Shown: positions 1 to 6,883, counted from the first letter of the stretch. The stretch: DNA of 32,417 nucleotides from a virus (IMGVR_UViG_3300037244_000019:1-32417); one strand, 5' to 3'. The notes: generated by a model from the letters alone, not told the origin. Numbers and translations: made by a program.

Positions 1-1810
1 CGATTGTATCTGCCATGACGACTGAGCTTTTACGGGCTTCACGCCCAACAAGGTCATCCTCGACAACCACATTATAGTGTCGGCTCTGTAGCGCCGCTCC
101 GACTCCGATAAGATCGAAAGTGCCTTCTCCTTGTCCTCGACCACTTGCAGTACGACGCTGGTGCAAACTCTCATTTGTCCATGTCTCCTTCGAGGTAGGC
201 ATTAGCTCAGGAAAAAGGTGATTGAAGAATGAATTGTTCTCATAGTGGTTCGAGATTCTACTACCCAACTTGATTGCGTTGGTAATGGTCTCACTGACCA
301 ACAGGATGCGTATATCCTGACTGTGGGTTCTGTGCATCCACTCAATGTAGAGATCAGTGTAGCCAACACTTGTGAAGAAATCTTCTTCCCGTTTGCCAAA
401 AGGTAATGCTCTCCAAATCGGAAAGCACTCGCTGTAGACTGTGGAATTGTGAGTTGGAACATATGCTTCTCCTGCTAGATACAACTGCGTTTTTGAAGCT
501 ACGGAAATACACTTTACTTTAACTGCTACAGGAGATAACTTCTGAATGTTAGTAATAAATCTAAAGTCATCTCGTTTTCTATTCCTGCATCTGTCTTGCT
601 TTCGAGGCAAGTAAAAAGGAACTCTCGAATTTGGATAGAATGTCAAAACATACGCAAGTTTCTTTATGTTGCCATCTTCTTTCTTGCCAATATAAGATTG
701 ATACTGACTGATAACACTTGGTTTCATTCCAAGAGAAGCGATTAGAGTGCGGATGTTTTCCATCAATTCCAAATTAGTATTTGTAAAAGAGCACTGACCT
801 TCTTTTGATACAGAACCATCTGTATCCATCAAACCACAAAGAAGATCCCAACGCTGTTCTTCTGCCCCTTGGAGATAAATAGAAGGAATGTGCTTGTCAT
901 TCGTTACACCAAGTTTATTAAGCTCAGTGCAGAAGTTACCGACAAAACCATACCTATACTTAGCTGCTTGAATTGTGACCTTAATCCCAACCTCTCGAAG
1001 CACTGAGATTATATCAGGATCAGCACAAGTAAAAGAGGCGTTCGCAGAAGTTCCATCTCCAAGCCAGCATCCTAAAGCGTATGGATGAATAACTAAAAGT
1101 TTCTCACTATATTGAACAGGTTTAGCTACTGCAATCCTATACCTATGTTCATAGTGAGTAACTCCTGTAAGTGCGTCAATACGCTCGGCTTTGATATAAG
1201 TACCATACATCTCTTCAGTCGTGAGAACAGAATCTCCATGATAGTACGTCTCATTCGCCAGTCTGACAGTATCATCCACTGTCCAGAGATGACCAGCATC
1301 ACAAATAAGCTGATCTCCAGTGGAGAAGGTTATCCCATAACTATCAGCACTATCTTCGATCTCACTCTCACCAGTAACTTCGACTGGCTCGCCACTCTCA
1401 CCAAATACATAATCTCCAACATGGATTTCGTACATCCTCTTAAAACCTGTTGGAGTAGGAATCCTAGTCTCTATACTCAAAGCCTTGAAATGGTCACGGG
1501 GAATTTCGATTCCTTCTTTGAGGCCGTCTTTCATTACTGTAAGGCACATCTGATAATGCAAGTTTGAGGCTTTGTCAGGATTCTTGGAAAAGCGATTCTT
1601 GCCCATTACAACAGTGCTGAAGTAGTACAAGTCCATCAAAGAATTAGCGCGATAAACCTGTTTCTTCTCCGCCGGCGTTTTGCATAAGTCTGTAGGAATA
1701 AGATTATAACCCAGAACGGTAGAACGAGGTACGAAAGTATCCCCGGTCTCTCCTACTTCGAGAGTCCGGAGTACATCTCGTACCTTCTGTTCTATCTCGC
1801 GCTGGCTCAA
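1..1810 (-). CDS. terL: Terminase large subunit (TerL) precursor with intein; 3' end outside window
   Basis: DNA-packaging motor ATPase of a tailed phage, read leftwards off the window edge (603 codons visible). The start is TTG at 1810, 5 nt after a GGAG that overlaps the stop of the gene before it. Residues 1-109 are the N-extein, ending in PRDHFK. Residues 110-455 are an intein (separate entry). Residues 456 onward (STVYSECFPIWRALPFG) continue the motor. Joining the exteins gives PRDHFK-STVYSE, a classic TerL Walker A, followed by an ILLVSET segment and a Walker B-like VVVEDDLVG. The nuclease domain must lie beyond position 1. The operon position, downstream of a TerS-like gene, agrees. 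Seen: both exteins in one open frame. Known: such motifs define TerL. Catalysis should need splicing, because the P-loop is interrupted before its Ser-Thr. Confidence 0.93.
   Translation of the reverse strand, partial: MSQREIEQKVRDVLRTLEVGETGDTFVPRSTVLGYNLIPTDLCKTPAEKKQVYRANSLMDLYYFSTVVMGKNRFSKNPDKASNLHYQMCLTVMKDGLKEGIEIPRDHFKALSIETRIPTPTGFKRMYEIHVGDYVFGESGEPVEVTGESEIEDSADSYGITFSTGDQLICDAGHLWTVDDTVRLANETYYHGDSVLTTEEMYGTYIKAERIDALTGVTHYEHRYRIAVAKPVQYSEKLLVIHPYALGCWLGDGTSANASFTCADPDIISVLREVGIKVTIQAAKYRYGFVGNFCTELNKLGVTNDKHIPSIYLQGAEEQRWDLLCGLMDTDGSVSKEGQCSFTNTNLELMENIRTLIASLGMKPSVISQYQSYIGKKEDGNIKKLAYVLTFYPNSRVPFYLPRKQDRCRNRKRDDFRFITNIQKLSPVAVKVKCISVASKTQLYLAGEAYVPTHNSTVYSECFPIWRALPFGKREEDFFTSVGYTDLYIEWMHRTHSQDIRILLVSETITNAIKLGSRISNHYENNSFFNHLFPELMPTSKETWTNESLHQRRTASGRGQGEGTFDLIGVGAALQSRHYNVVVEDDLVGREARKSSVVMADTI
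446..1483 (-). mobile_element. Class 3-type intein with LAGLIDADG homing endonuclease inside TerL Walker A
   Basis: 346-residue in-frame insertion, precursor residues 110-455. Block A is ALSIETRIPTPTGF, so position 1 is Ala, not Cys/Ser. Block B has GDQLICDAGHLW, with His65 and Trp67. Block F is VKVKCISV, with Cys325. Block G ends YVPTHN followed by +1 Ser, with Thr344, His345 and Asn346. Trp B:12, Cys F:4 and Thr G:5 are the W-C-T signature of class 3 inteins, which use the block F Cys as first nucleophile. Between blocks B and F lie two dodecapeptide motifs, LGCWLGDG (137-144) and LLCGLMDTDG (214-223), marking a LAGLIDADG (DOD) endonuclease with both acidic residues kept. All splicing residues are intact, so it is probably active. 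The exact intein ends are inferred from motif position and the perfect rejoining of Walker A. Confidence 0.92.
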
Positions 1811-1818
1811 GAAAACTC

Positions 1819-2109
1819 CTATACCGCAGACGGCGTCACAGTGGTTGCAATGATCTCTGCTACTTCCTCAGCAAGACCGTTGATAATCGTGGAGGCAGGA
1901 ATGAACAAAGGTTTCTTCAAGCATTGAACCTGAAGCGTCTTTGTCGCAGGATCGTAGTGATAGGTGAAAACGAACGAGCCATGAACAACTGTCACAGTCT
2001 CGTTCGCTGTCGCAGCAACATCTTGGCCAATGTCTACTTTGATCTTAGCAACCAAAGCATCAAACATTGGTTCAGAGACGTTGGTGAATGTTTGCATTTG
2101 AAGAGCCAT
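1819..2109 (-). CDS. Small phage protein between TerS and TerL, unknown function
   Basis: 96-residue protein rich in Val, Ala and Thr with no transmembrane segment and no motif I recognise. The start ATG at 2109 follows a TAAGGAG ribosome site. The stop TAG at 1819-1821 overlaps the Shine-Dalgarno of terL, so the two are translationally linked. It lies 10 nt after the 142-residue gene, in the same operon. The segment around residues 40-70 (TVVHGSFVFTYHYDPATKTL) reads like a small beta-sheet protein. Small genes beside terminase are often minor head or connector proteins, but nothing here proves that. Confidence 0.7.
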   Translation of the reverse strand: MALQMQTFTNVSEPMFDALVAKIKVDIGQDVAATANETVTVVHGSFVFTYHYDPATKTLQVQCLKKPLFIPASTIINGLAEEVAEIIATTVTPSAV

Positions 2110-2119
2110 GTATTTCTCC

Positions 2120-2548
2120 TTAGAGCAGTGCGCCAGTGGAAACCTGAGTTTTGACAGAAGTCACCGTTGGTGTAGACGTTGTCGAGGTGGTACTTGATGG
2201 AATTTGGTTAAGCAATGCAACGATACTGTTAATGATCGCTGTCTGTTGAGCTGTTTCGATTGTAGTACCTGTTGCGGTTTCATAAGCAGTGAAAACTGCT
2301 TGCGCATCAGCAGTAACAAGTGCAAGTTTCTGTGCCCCAGAGCCACTCTGTACATTTGCCGCCGCTGCAAGAGCTTCGGCTTTTGTGACCGAAGCGGCGA
2401 TACCAACAAGCAACGGTGCAAGAGCAGGATCAACAATTGCTGCCACATTGAGACCATCAGTAATGGTACTATCGACAACAGGATTCGTAAAAAACTTCTT
2501 CAAATCCGCCGGTACTGCCTCAAGCCATGTGATAAATTTGTTTGCCAT
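2120..2548 (-). CDS. Ala/Thr-rich phage protein, unknown function
   Basis: 142 residues. It begins MANKFITWLEAVPADLKKFF, an amphipathic helical start, then an Ala/Val-rich stretch (DPALAPLLVGIAASVTKAEA), then a low-complexity Ser/Thr/Pro tail (SSTTSTTSTPTVTSVKTQ). The start at 2548 is preceded by AAGGAGTAACG, which also carries the stop of the 28-residue ORF upstream. The hydrophobic central segment is too weak for a confident membrane span, so I do not call it a holin, although a lysis or membrane-associated role is possible. Confidence 0.7.
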   Translation of the reverse strand: MANKFITWLEAVPADLKKFFTNPVVDSTITDGLNVAAIVDPALAPLLVGIAASVTKAEALAAAANVQSGSGAQKLALVTADAQAVFTAYETATGTTIETAQQTAIINSIVALLNQIPSSTTSTTSTPTVTSVKTQVSTGALL

Positions 2549-2558
2549 TCGTTACTCC

Positions 2559-2645
2559 TTAGTCAATGTTGGTTGTCATACACTCTACCCAGTACATCCA
2601 CTCGAAGCACTGAGGACCGAAGATTGGACTGAACACATCCCTCAT
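2559..2645 (-). CDS. Possible 28-residue protein overlapping its neighbours
   Basis: Short ORF beginning MRDVFSPIFGPQCFEWMYWV and ending before the next ribosome site. Its ATG overlaps the TGA of the 134-residue gene (ATGA), and its TAA overlaps the Shine-Dalgarno of the next gene (TAAGGAG), so it fills the gap exactly. It is unusually rich in aromatic residues and has two Cys. The tight packing is the main evidence. There is only a weak AAAAGG upstream, so coupling from the previous gene would be needed. It may instead be a chance ORF. Confidence 0.4.
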   Translation of the reverse strand: MRDVFSPIFGPQCFEWMYWVECMTTNID

Positions 2646-3046
2646 AGAGACAGCACCTTTTCATCATAAGCATCCCAATTTACACCAAGTTCATCAGAAA
2701 GTTGACGCTCAATTTTAGTAGCAAACTGATGCTCTTTCTGATAAGGTGCATCTGGAGAATCTCCAGGCTCATCCTCATTTCCTTCTAAACGTAACTTTTC
2801 AAAAGCTATATCAAAAGCAGTAATATCTTCTTCTCTAATCCCACGCTTACGACAGAGATAAGCCTCGATAAGCTCGTGTATCGCTACGAGAAACTCATAA
2901 TCCTCGTTTCCCATATCTGACACACGTACCTGCATATCTTCTTCACCAAGTATAAAATTATCCTTAGTATAGAAATAATCACCTACCGTCTCATAGCGAT
3001 GCCTCTCGTGAGGAATTGTCTGAATGAAAATGTTTTTTATCCTCAT
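2642..3046 (-). CDS. Conserved phage protein with HELIE motif, possible metal-binding protein
   Basis: 134 residues. The centre holds DYEFLVAIHELIEAYLCRKR (about residues 49-68), whose His-Glu-x-x-Glu core recalls metal sites of small zincin-like or structural phage proteins. A second conserved-looking segment is PYQKEHQFATKIERQL near residues 101-116. I recall similar proteins (HELxE, then PY..EH.FA...ER) as recurrent unnamed phage proteins. No classical HExxH is present, so protease activity cannot be claimed. It is in the packaging operon, 1 nt after the TerS-like gene, and stops by ATGA overlap with a tiny downstream ORF. Confidence 0.75.
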   Translation of the reverse strand: MRIKNIFIQTIPHERHRYETVGDYFYTKDNFILGEEDMQVRVSDMGNEDYEFLVAIHELIEAYLCRKRGIREEDITAFDIAFEKLRLEGNEDEPGDSPDAPYQKEHQFATKIERQLSDELGVNWDAYDEKVLSL

Positions 3047-3047
3047 A

Positions 3048-3752
3048 CTAGTTCACCGTCCCATCTGTAGGCAGCGAATCTAGTAACTCCGCGTCAGATT
3101 CAAGTTGTGCCAACGCTTCTTCTTGATCAACGGCGCTAAGAGTGTGCGAGTTCGAGAACTCCTTGTTCGCCAGTACCGCAGCAAAAGTATGTTCTCCATG
3201 TGTCGGCGGCGCTGCGCTACGAATAGCATTGATGATACTTCGTGACGCTTCATCCGCCTTCTCAAAATCAAACATATCCACAGGTTTGACTTCGGTCTTA
3301 GATATTTTGGCGAACTGACCCTCGCGATCAAGGATGTCTTGAGCCAAAGCAACTTTGTGCTTACGCTCTGCTAGAGTGGTTCCTTGCGACTGGATTTCAT
3401 TCGCCAAAACTTGGAGCGCCGCGGGAAGCATCTGAGTGAGCATCTCGCGGCGCTGAGATTTGATCATGTCTAGATTTGAGTCCATGTCTACGATAATGCC
3501 GTGGGTAATTTTAATACGTGCATTAAGATAGTCTGAAGATTTCTTAATATAACGTAAGCGTGGGACAGAAACACAGAGCATCGAAGCTATAGCACCTTCG
3601 CCAAAACCAGCGGCTTCTAAACGTACAATCTTCTCTAAACGCTGTAACTTTTTGAAAGCGTTTTTCAGTGCTGGCTTGGAACCAAGACGTCCGCTCTTTG
3701 GATTGATTGAGCCACCATAGTGAAGATGTCCGAAATTTGCTGAGGTCGTCAT
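3048..3752 (-). CDS. terS: Probable terminase small subunit
   Basis: 234 residues. Residues about 40-75 form a helix-turn-helix-like segment (RLEAAGFGEGAIASMLCVSV followed by PRLRYIKKS), then a long helical region with the TerS-like pattern of a conserved AQDILDREGQFAK helix and a KTEVKPVD tail. TerS recognises the packaging site and delivers DNA to TerL. The gene lies four genes upstream of terL in the same leftward operon. The start ATG overlaps the TAA of the 67-residue gene by one base (TAATG). The assignment rests on HTH plus context, because TerS sequences are poorly conserved. A regulatory DNA-binding protein is the alternative. Confidence 0.55.
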   Translation of the reverse strand: MTTSANFGHLHYGGSINPKSGRLGSKPALKNAFKKLQRLEKIVRLEAAGFGEGAIASMLCVSVPRLRYIKKSSDYLNARIKITHGIIVDMDSNLDMIKSQRREMLTQMLPAALQVLANEIQSQGTTLAERKHKVALAQDILDREGQFAKISKTEVKPVDMFDFEKADEASRSIINAIRSAAPPTHGEHTFAAVLANKEFSNSHTLSAVDQEEALAQLESDAELLDSLPTDGTVN

Positions 3753-3955
3753 TAAAAATCGTCCCTTTGTGGTCCTGTGCGCGGTGCTGTGAGATTATAC
3801 CGCTCAAAATGTGCATACAGCGCACGCCGCAAAGGACTAGGATCACCTTGCCACTGGCGTTCAGTCTCAGCTACTGCCTCGCGCATCCTCTCAGATCGCC
3901 GAGGCTCACACTCGCAGTCTTCAATCTCAGACTTCTTATGCGTACATGTGTTCAT
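3752..3955 (-). CDS. First gene of packaging operon, unknown; predicted leaderless
   Basis: 67 residues, charged and Arg/Glu-rich, with a short Cys/His-containing start (MNTCTHKKSEIEDCECEPRR) that might bind a metal. No recognised family. A strong promoter (TTGACG, 18 nt, TAGACT) ends 6 nt before the ATG at 3955, so transcription should begin at or next to the start codon and no ribosome site is possible. It is followed by terS with TAATG overlap, so ribosomes loading here could feed terS translation. Confidence 0.65.
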   Translation of the reverse strand: MNTCTHKKSEIEDCECEPRRSERMREAVAETERQWQGDPSPLRRALYAHFERYNLTAPRTGPQRDDF

Positions 3956-3961
3956 GCTTCA

Positions 3962-3991
3962 AGTCTACCACGTCTGCAACGGCGCCGTCAA
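3962..3991 (-). promoter_or_regulatory. Sigma70-type promoter of packaging operon, leaderless geometry
   Basis: Read on the minus strand: TTGACG (3991-3986), 18-nt spacer, TAGACT (3967-3962), then TGAAGC and ATG at 3955. A start site 6-7 nt after the -10 box falls on the initiation codon. Confidence 0.65.
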
Positions 3992-4224
3992 GTGTATGCG
4001 GGCTATTTCACAGCCAAAAAATGCACCCGCGCACATTTTTCGGCACATACAGCCTTTGCGTGGACACGTGTGATCACTTCTAGCACATACATAAGCATCT
4101 GCTACAAGTTTTACAAATTCTACTACGATCTTACTCGTTCTGAAATTTCTAAAAAATTTAGTAGAGACGTCCCCCCCGTTTTATGCGCGAAAAAGATTTT
4201 TTTGAGGCGGAGGTGCATATGTTT

Positions 4225-4252
4225 ACTATTTAATCAATAGTTATTAAATAGT
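4225..4252. repeat. Perfect inverted repeat ACTATTTAAT / ATTAAATAGT
   Basis: 10-bp arms at 4225-4234 and 4243-4252 with an 8-nt spacer, fully A+T-rich apart from the outer pairs. It directly precedes the 15-bp tandem repeats. It may be an operator or an easily melted part of an origin. Confidence 0.75.
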
Positions 4253-4263
4253 TAATGACGAGA

Positions 4264-4333
4264 GAGTTAGTGATGTAGGAGTTAATAACATAGGAGTTAG
4301 TAACATGAGAGTTAGTAGTAAGAGAGTAACTTG
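4264..4333. repeat. Tandem 15-bp iteron-like repeats (4 full, 1 partial)
   Basis: Four consecutive units begin at 4264, 4279, 4294 and 4309 (GAGTTAGTGATGTAG, GAGTTAATAACATAG, GAGTTAGTAACATGA, GAGTTAGTAGTAAGA). A fifth partial unit starts at 4324 (GAGTAACTTG). The GAGTTA core repeats exactly every 15 bp, and a degenerate TAGTTAATGACGA precedes the first. Exact phasing in a noncoding divergent region suggests cooperative protein binding: replication initiator iterons or an operator array. Confidence 0.8.
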
Positions 4334-4334
4334 T

Positions 4335-4456
4335 GTTTACTAGAGAGTAAACACTATAGATAGTGTGAAAACGAATATAGTTTAGTATTAAACTATCATT
4401 GACTCCCCTGATAGCATAAGACTAGTCTTAAGTCATGGGGGAGATGCATAAGCATC
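4335..4456. repeat. Run of consecutive perfect inverted repeats, mostly 4-nt loops
   Basis: In order: GTTTACT-agag-AGTAAAC (4335-4352), ACACTA-taga-TAGTGT (4351-4366), ATAGTTTA-gtat-TAAACTAT (4377-4396), the 14-bp palindrome TAAGACTAGTCTTA (4417-4430) inside a looser CTCCCC / GGGGGAG pairing, and GATGC-ataa-GCATC (4443-4456). A possible plus-strand promoter overlaps (TTGACT at 4399-4404, 18 nt, TAGTCT at 4423-4428). There is no ORF with coding character. This could be a multi-hairpin RNA or an origin or operator with cruciform potential. Confidence 0.7.
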
Positions 4457-4571
4457 GTTCCCATCGGCCTAGGCCACGGTACCATTAGGTTATACTTTGA
4501 CAATCGAAAGACAAGCACAGTAGAGGCGAATACGTGTAACGCGTATGTGTGGTGACACTCGGCACTCTGAG

Positions 4572-4705
4572 ACTGTGCTCACAGTGTAGTATGCTGTGAA
4601 GAGTATAGTTTCACGGCCATAATGACTCTAGTATTCTAGACAATGCTAGAAGATAAGATGCAAGCGGCCAACTTATCCTATACTCTTCACAGCGTATTGA
4701 CGCTG
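4572..4705 (+). ncRNA. Structured leader A upstream of the 173-residue gene
   Basis: A perfect 15-bp closing stem (CTGTGAAGAGTATAG at 4594-4608 with 4678-4692; outer pairs extend it) encloses 69 nt. Two adjacent inner hairpins are TTCTAG/CTAGAA (4634-4651) and GATAAG/CTTATC (4652-4677), giving a three-way junction. GGCC occurs in the junction strand and again in the second hairpin loop. A 5' hairpin ACTGTG/CACAGT (4572-4585) and a 3' hairpin CAGCG/CGCTG (4690-4705) flank the stem. The 3' one shares bases with it, so the two pairings compete. The gene's ribosome site follows directly. Its function is unknown. Confidence 0.6.
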
Positions 4706-4723
4706 TAAACGGAGAAAACAAAC

Positions 4724-5245
4724 ATGAGTAACGAACAGAATGTATCTGAGTTGAAGTCAGTGAAGGTTACGGACTCCAAAGTGACGCCGGTAAACGGCGC
4801 CGTTGAATTTAACCCGTTGTCAGTGTTGAACGAACGTCAACGCATTGCCCTTGCCGCAAAGTGGGGAGCATTGAAGCAAGCGGAACGTGACGCATATGTG
4901 GAGTTTAGCTCTACCGGCGTCACAGATAGTGCTACGCTGTATGTTATCGCTTCAATCCTCACCGAAGCGAACAACAAGATTTTCTCAGACTCACGCGGCG
5001 AGTATCTGGGAATCATGCAACAGTGGTATCAGAGTTTGACTAGCGCCGAGCACTCCATCAAAACGTACGGTGAAGCTGAACTTCAGAAGTTGGCCGATAA
5101 GACCACTGGCGCACAGCAACTTACTTTGTTGAGTGCCTTGAAAGCAAAGCTGCTGGCCAATCGAACATTCCTGCCCGAGCCGGTAGAAAAAAGTTTCCGT
5201 GCTCTATGTCGGAACTTTGGATTTGACCTCAACATGGTCAAGTGA
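4724..5245 (+). CDS. First early-region protein, unknown function
   Basis: 173 residues, soluble. ATG at 4724 follows ACGGAGAAAACAAAC. The N-terminal 30 residues look disordered. A helical body follows (ERQRIALAAKWGALKQAERD; LTLLSALKAKLLANR) and the protein ends in FRALCRNFGFDLNMVK. No family is recognised. It is the first gene rightwards from the control region, lies between two structured RNA elements, and is therefore likely made early and regulated through its leader. Takeover or anti-defence proteins often sit here, but no motif supports a specific role. Confidence 0.75.
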   Translation: MSNEQNVSELKSVKVTDSKVTPVNGAVEFNPLSVLNERQRIALAAKWGALKQAERDAYVEFSSTGVTDSATLYVIASILTEANNKIFSDSRGEYLGIMQQWYQSLTSAEHSIKTYGEAELQKLADKTTGAQQLTLLSALKAKLLANRTFLPEPVEKSFRALCRNFGFDLNMVK

Positions 5246-5354
5246 CAGCACATGCGCAGAGTGTGTGCTGAAACATATGCAGAATGAGTACAGGGAGAAA
5301 TCCCTGTGCTTATTCTGTAGCGTAGGTGCATGTACTCTCTCTCTGCACACTCTG
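5246..5354 (+). ncRNA. Structured element G after the 173-residue gene
   Basis: A stem CAGAGTGT/ACACTCTG (5257-5264 with 5347-5354) encloses a long arm: CAGAAT/ATTCTG, then ACAGGGA-gaaa-TCCCTGT (5290-5307), a perfect 7-bp hairpin with a GAAA tetraloop. An alternative hairpin CAGCACA/TGTGCTG (5246-5270) uses the same bases as the closing stem. It lies just after the stop codon and lacks a terminator-like T run. Confidence 0.55.
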
Positions 5355-5765
5355 TTCTCTCTCATACTACAATGTATGAGGGGTCATCGACTAGGCCTCT
5401 CGAACCTTTGAAATGTGCAACATAGGAGGGGTAGCTAGTGTAGGGGTGGAAATTTTGACACGCGATGGCTGAAAAGGTGCCTTTGCGAAATGCGTTTTTG
5501 CGCAAATTCGTTTAAGAAGTTTTTCTCTTAGTAAAAAAAAAAAAAAAAAAAAAATAATAATATACTAAGAAAGAGAACAAGAACAGAAAAGAGAACAAGT
5601 AAAGCTTTCTCTCTCCAAGTGTGAAATGCGAAAGCGGCGACGCAACCGAAAAAGGCCGCGCATCGAATGTCAAAAATTCCGCCCCATGATTAGGTAGGGG
5701 TCATAAGTCGATGATTTGATGAGACTTAGCTGGGAAGCCATCGACCCCCCATGCTTTCTAGCAGC
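5355..5765. other. Noncoding region with A22 tract inside a diverged inverted repeat
   Basis: No convincing gene. A run of 22 A (5533-5554) followed by TAATAATA sits between CTTAGTA and TACTAAG, which can pair. It is flanked by diverged inverted arms: GGGGTGGAAATTTTGACA near 5445-5460 and, reversed, TGTCAAAAATTCCGCCCC near 5671-5688, both continuing into CGATG-like sequence. AGAGAACAAG occurs twice near 5572-5599. The pattern (long A tract, A+T-rich segment, flanking inverted arms) resembles a replication origin or a large regulatory site. No -10 box fits the TTGACA in either arm. Confidence 0.5.
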
Positions 5766-5795
5766 TTGACAAGCATCACTCTCGAAGCGTATACT
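5766..5795 (+). promoter_or_regulatory. Strong sigma70-type promoter
   Basis: TTGACA (5766-5771), 18-nt spacer, TATACT (5790-5795). The start site would fall near 5802, which rules out the ATG at 5797 and favours the ATG at 5821 for the next gene. Confidence 0.75.
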
Positions 5796-5820
5796 TATGA
5801 GAGTGAAGGAGCTAGGTCAA

Positions 5821-6369
5821 ATGATAGATCGCGCCACATTACCAGAGTATCAAGAGTATGTACAAATGCTTTTGATATATAAACAAGCGAAAAAGGATTA
5901 CCCGATTTTTGTATCACAGTATGGTTGGATGAAAAACTCTGAGAATCCACTAGAACGTGCTAGGTGGTATGATGAGAAAGAAAAGAATACACGGATTAAT
6001 AAGCTCTATTACGCTGTGAGAGCGAAGTATAAAGACGCCGCAGCCAGAGCAGAGTTTGCAGCAAGAAAGATTGATCTCTCAGTTGTGGATATAGCTGAGA
6101 TTGCAGGAATTGAGATTCCTGTAAAAATGTGTGATATTGTCAAGAGTGAGCGTAAAGTCTCTGACAATAGCACGCATTTGCTTAATCCTGAAGTCAGGAG
6201 AACTCTCAGAGAGATTGCTATTCGTGATGGTTTAGAGATTAAACCTGAGTGGATGGAGACTCCAGAAGAACTCGCGCAAGCATCAGAGAGCGAGTCTATC
6301 TCTAGTCCTAACATATCTTCAGAAGCTGAAGCTGAGTCTGAGTTTGACAACGGATTTGACAAGCTGTAG
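5821..6369 (+). CDS. Unknown early protein with acidic C-terminus
   Basis: 182 residues. ATG 5821 is chosen because AAGGAG lies 9 nt upstream and the promoter excludes the earlier in-frame ATG; a GTG at 5803 is also possible. The protein is mainly helical and charged (YKQAKKDYPIFVSQYGW; RAKYKDAAARAEFAARK). It ends in a Ser/Glu-rich acidic tail (ASESESISSPNISSEAEAES), typical of flexible linkers or DNA mimics. No domain is recognised. It is the first gene of a small-gene operon reaching to about 6751. Confidence 0.75.
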   Translation: MIDRATLPEYQEYVQMLLIYKQAKKDYPIFVSQYGWMKNSENPLERARWYDEKEKNTRINKLYYAVRAKYKDAAARAEFAARKIDLSVVDIAEIAGIEIPVKMCDIVKSERKVSDNSTHLLNPEVRRTLREIAIRDGLEIKPEWMETPEELAQASESESISSPNISSEAEAESEFDNGFDKL

Positions 6370-6410
6370 GCACATGCGTACATGCGTACATGCCCAAAGG
6401 AGCTATTCAA

Positions 6411-6611
6411 ATGAATGACATTGTAATCTTTGCTATGCTAGGATTGAGTATTCTCACACTCATTCTCGGATTGCTTATATGGAACTATGAGCAAGCAAAG
6501 AAGGCAGCGGCGCAAGAACGTGCTTATTATCGTGAAGCTGTCAGACGAGTTGAAGCTGGCAGAAAGCTCAATGAGAACTCTCACGGTGATGGATTTGAGT
6601 ACAGAGATTAA
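6411..6611 (+). CDS. Small single-span membrane protein
   Basis: 66 residues. An N-terminal transmembrane helix (IVIFAMLGLSILTLILGLLI, residues 4-23) is followed by a charged cytoplasmic-type helix (EQAKKAAAQERAYYREAVRR). ATG 6411 has AAAGGAG 8 nt upstream; the ATG at 6390 lies before this site and is not the start. Single-span proteins with a charged helical tail include holin/antiholin-like and Rz-like proteins, but no lysis gene adjoins. The 5' side carries a tandem repeat of ACATGCGT. Confidence 0.7.
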   Translation: MNDIVIFAMLGLSILTLILGLLIWNYEQAKKAAAQERAYYREAVRRVEAGRKLNENSHGDGFEYRD

Positions 6612-6637
6612 CAACCAACAACAGAAAGGAGTATATC

Positions 6638-6751
6638 ATGCGTATTAGTAAACGTGGTATAGGATGTTTAGGATGTTTGGGATTCTCTATTTTATTCTGG
6701 TTTATCCTATATCACGTTGTGAAATGGATATGGATTGCTGTTGTTAGATAA
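6638..6751 (+). CDS. 37-residue membrane peptide
   Basis: It begins MRISKRGIGCLGCLGFSILF and ends KWIWIAVVR. There is one transmembrane helix (about residues 9-35) with a basic N-terminus and a duplicated GCLG. AGAAAGGAGTATATC gives a good ribosome site. It directly follows another one-span protein, and a third lies at 6904. Such runs of tiny membrane proteins are common in early or host-interaction regions. Function unknown. Confidence 0.6.
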   Translation: MRISKRGIGCLGCLGFSILFWFILYHVVKWIWIAVVR

Positions 6752-6754
6752 GTT

Positions 6755-6883
6755 GGCAGACCTTGCTCTGCCATAGCCGCTCAGGTCAAAAACGAAGTCA
6801 GCATCAGGCTGATACTGGTACGCGCCGATGGGATACCATCTACCAGTGGGCCGGGAGAGCGGCTATGGGAGCGCAAGATGCTC
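6755..6883 (+). ncRNA. Structured leader B before the 32-residue membrane protein
   Basis: A perfect 12-bp closing stem CCATAGCCGCTC/GAGCGGCTATGG (6771-6782 with 6857-6868) encloses inner stems TCAGCAT..TGATA and CTGGTA..TACCAG. The 5' hairpin GGCAGA-ccttgc-TCTGCC (6755-6772) shares the CC of the stem. The 3' hairpin GGAGC-gcaagat-GCTCT (6868-6884) shares its final G. AAGGAGAATCC, the next ribosome site, follows at once. Confidence 0.6.

Noticed and set aside
1112-1567. 151-residue plus-strand ORF
   Set aside because: It lies antisense to the TerL intein, whose minus-strand frame has complete intein motifs. No ribosome site or recognisable domain.
2120-2548. Holin call for the 142-residue protein
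   Set aside because: The hydrophobic region is interrupted by charged and polar residues and is not a convincing membrane span.
2204-2669. Two plus-strand ORFs opposite the packaging operon
   Set aside because: Opposite the Ala/Thr-rich minus-strand gene, whose codon bias creates open antisense frames; no plus-strand promoter or ribosome site.
4264-4333. CRISPR array
   Set aside because: The 15-bp units are contiguous with no spacers; they are tandem iteron-like repeats.
5455-5460. TTGACA in the inverted arms as promoters
   Set aside because: No acceptable -10 box at 16-18 nt on either strand.
5533-5554. A22 as a possible sequencing artefact
   Set aside because: It cannot be excluded, but it lies in a consistent A+T-rich pairing context and breaks no gene, so it is kept as real with caution on exact length.
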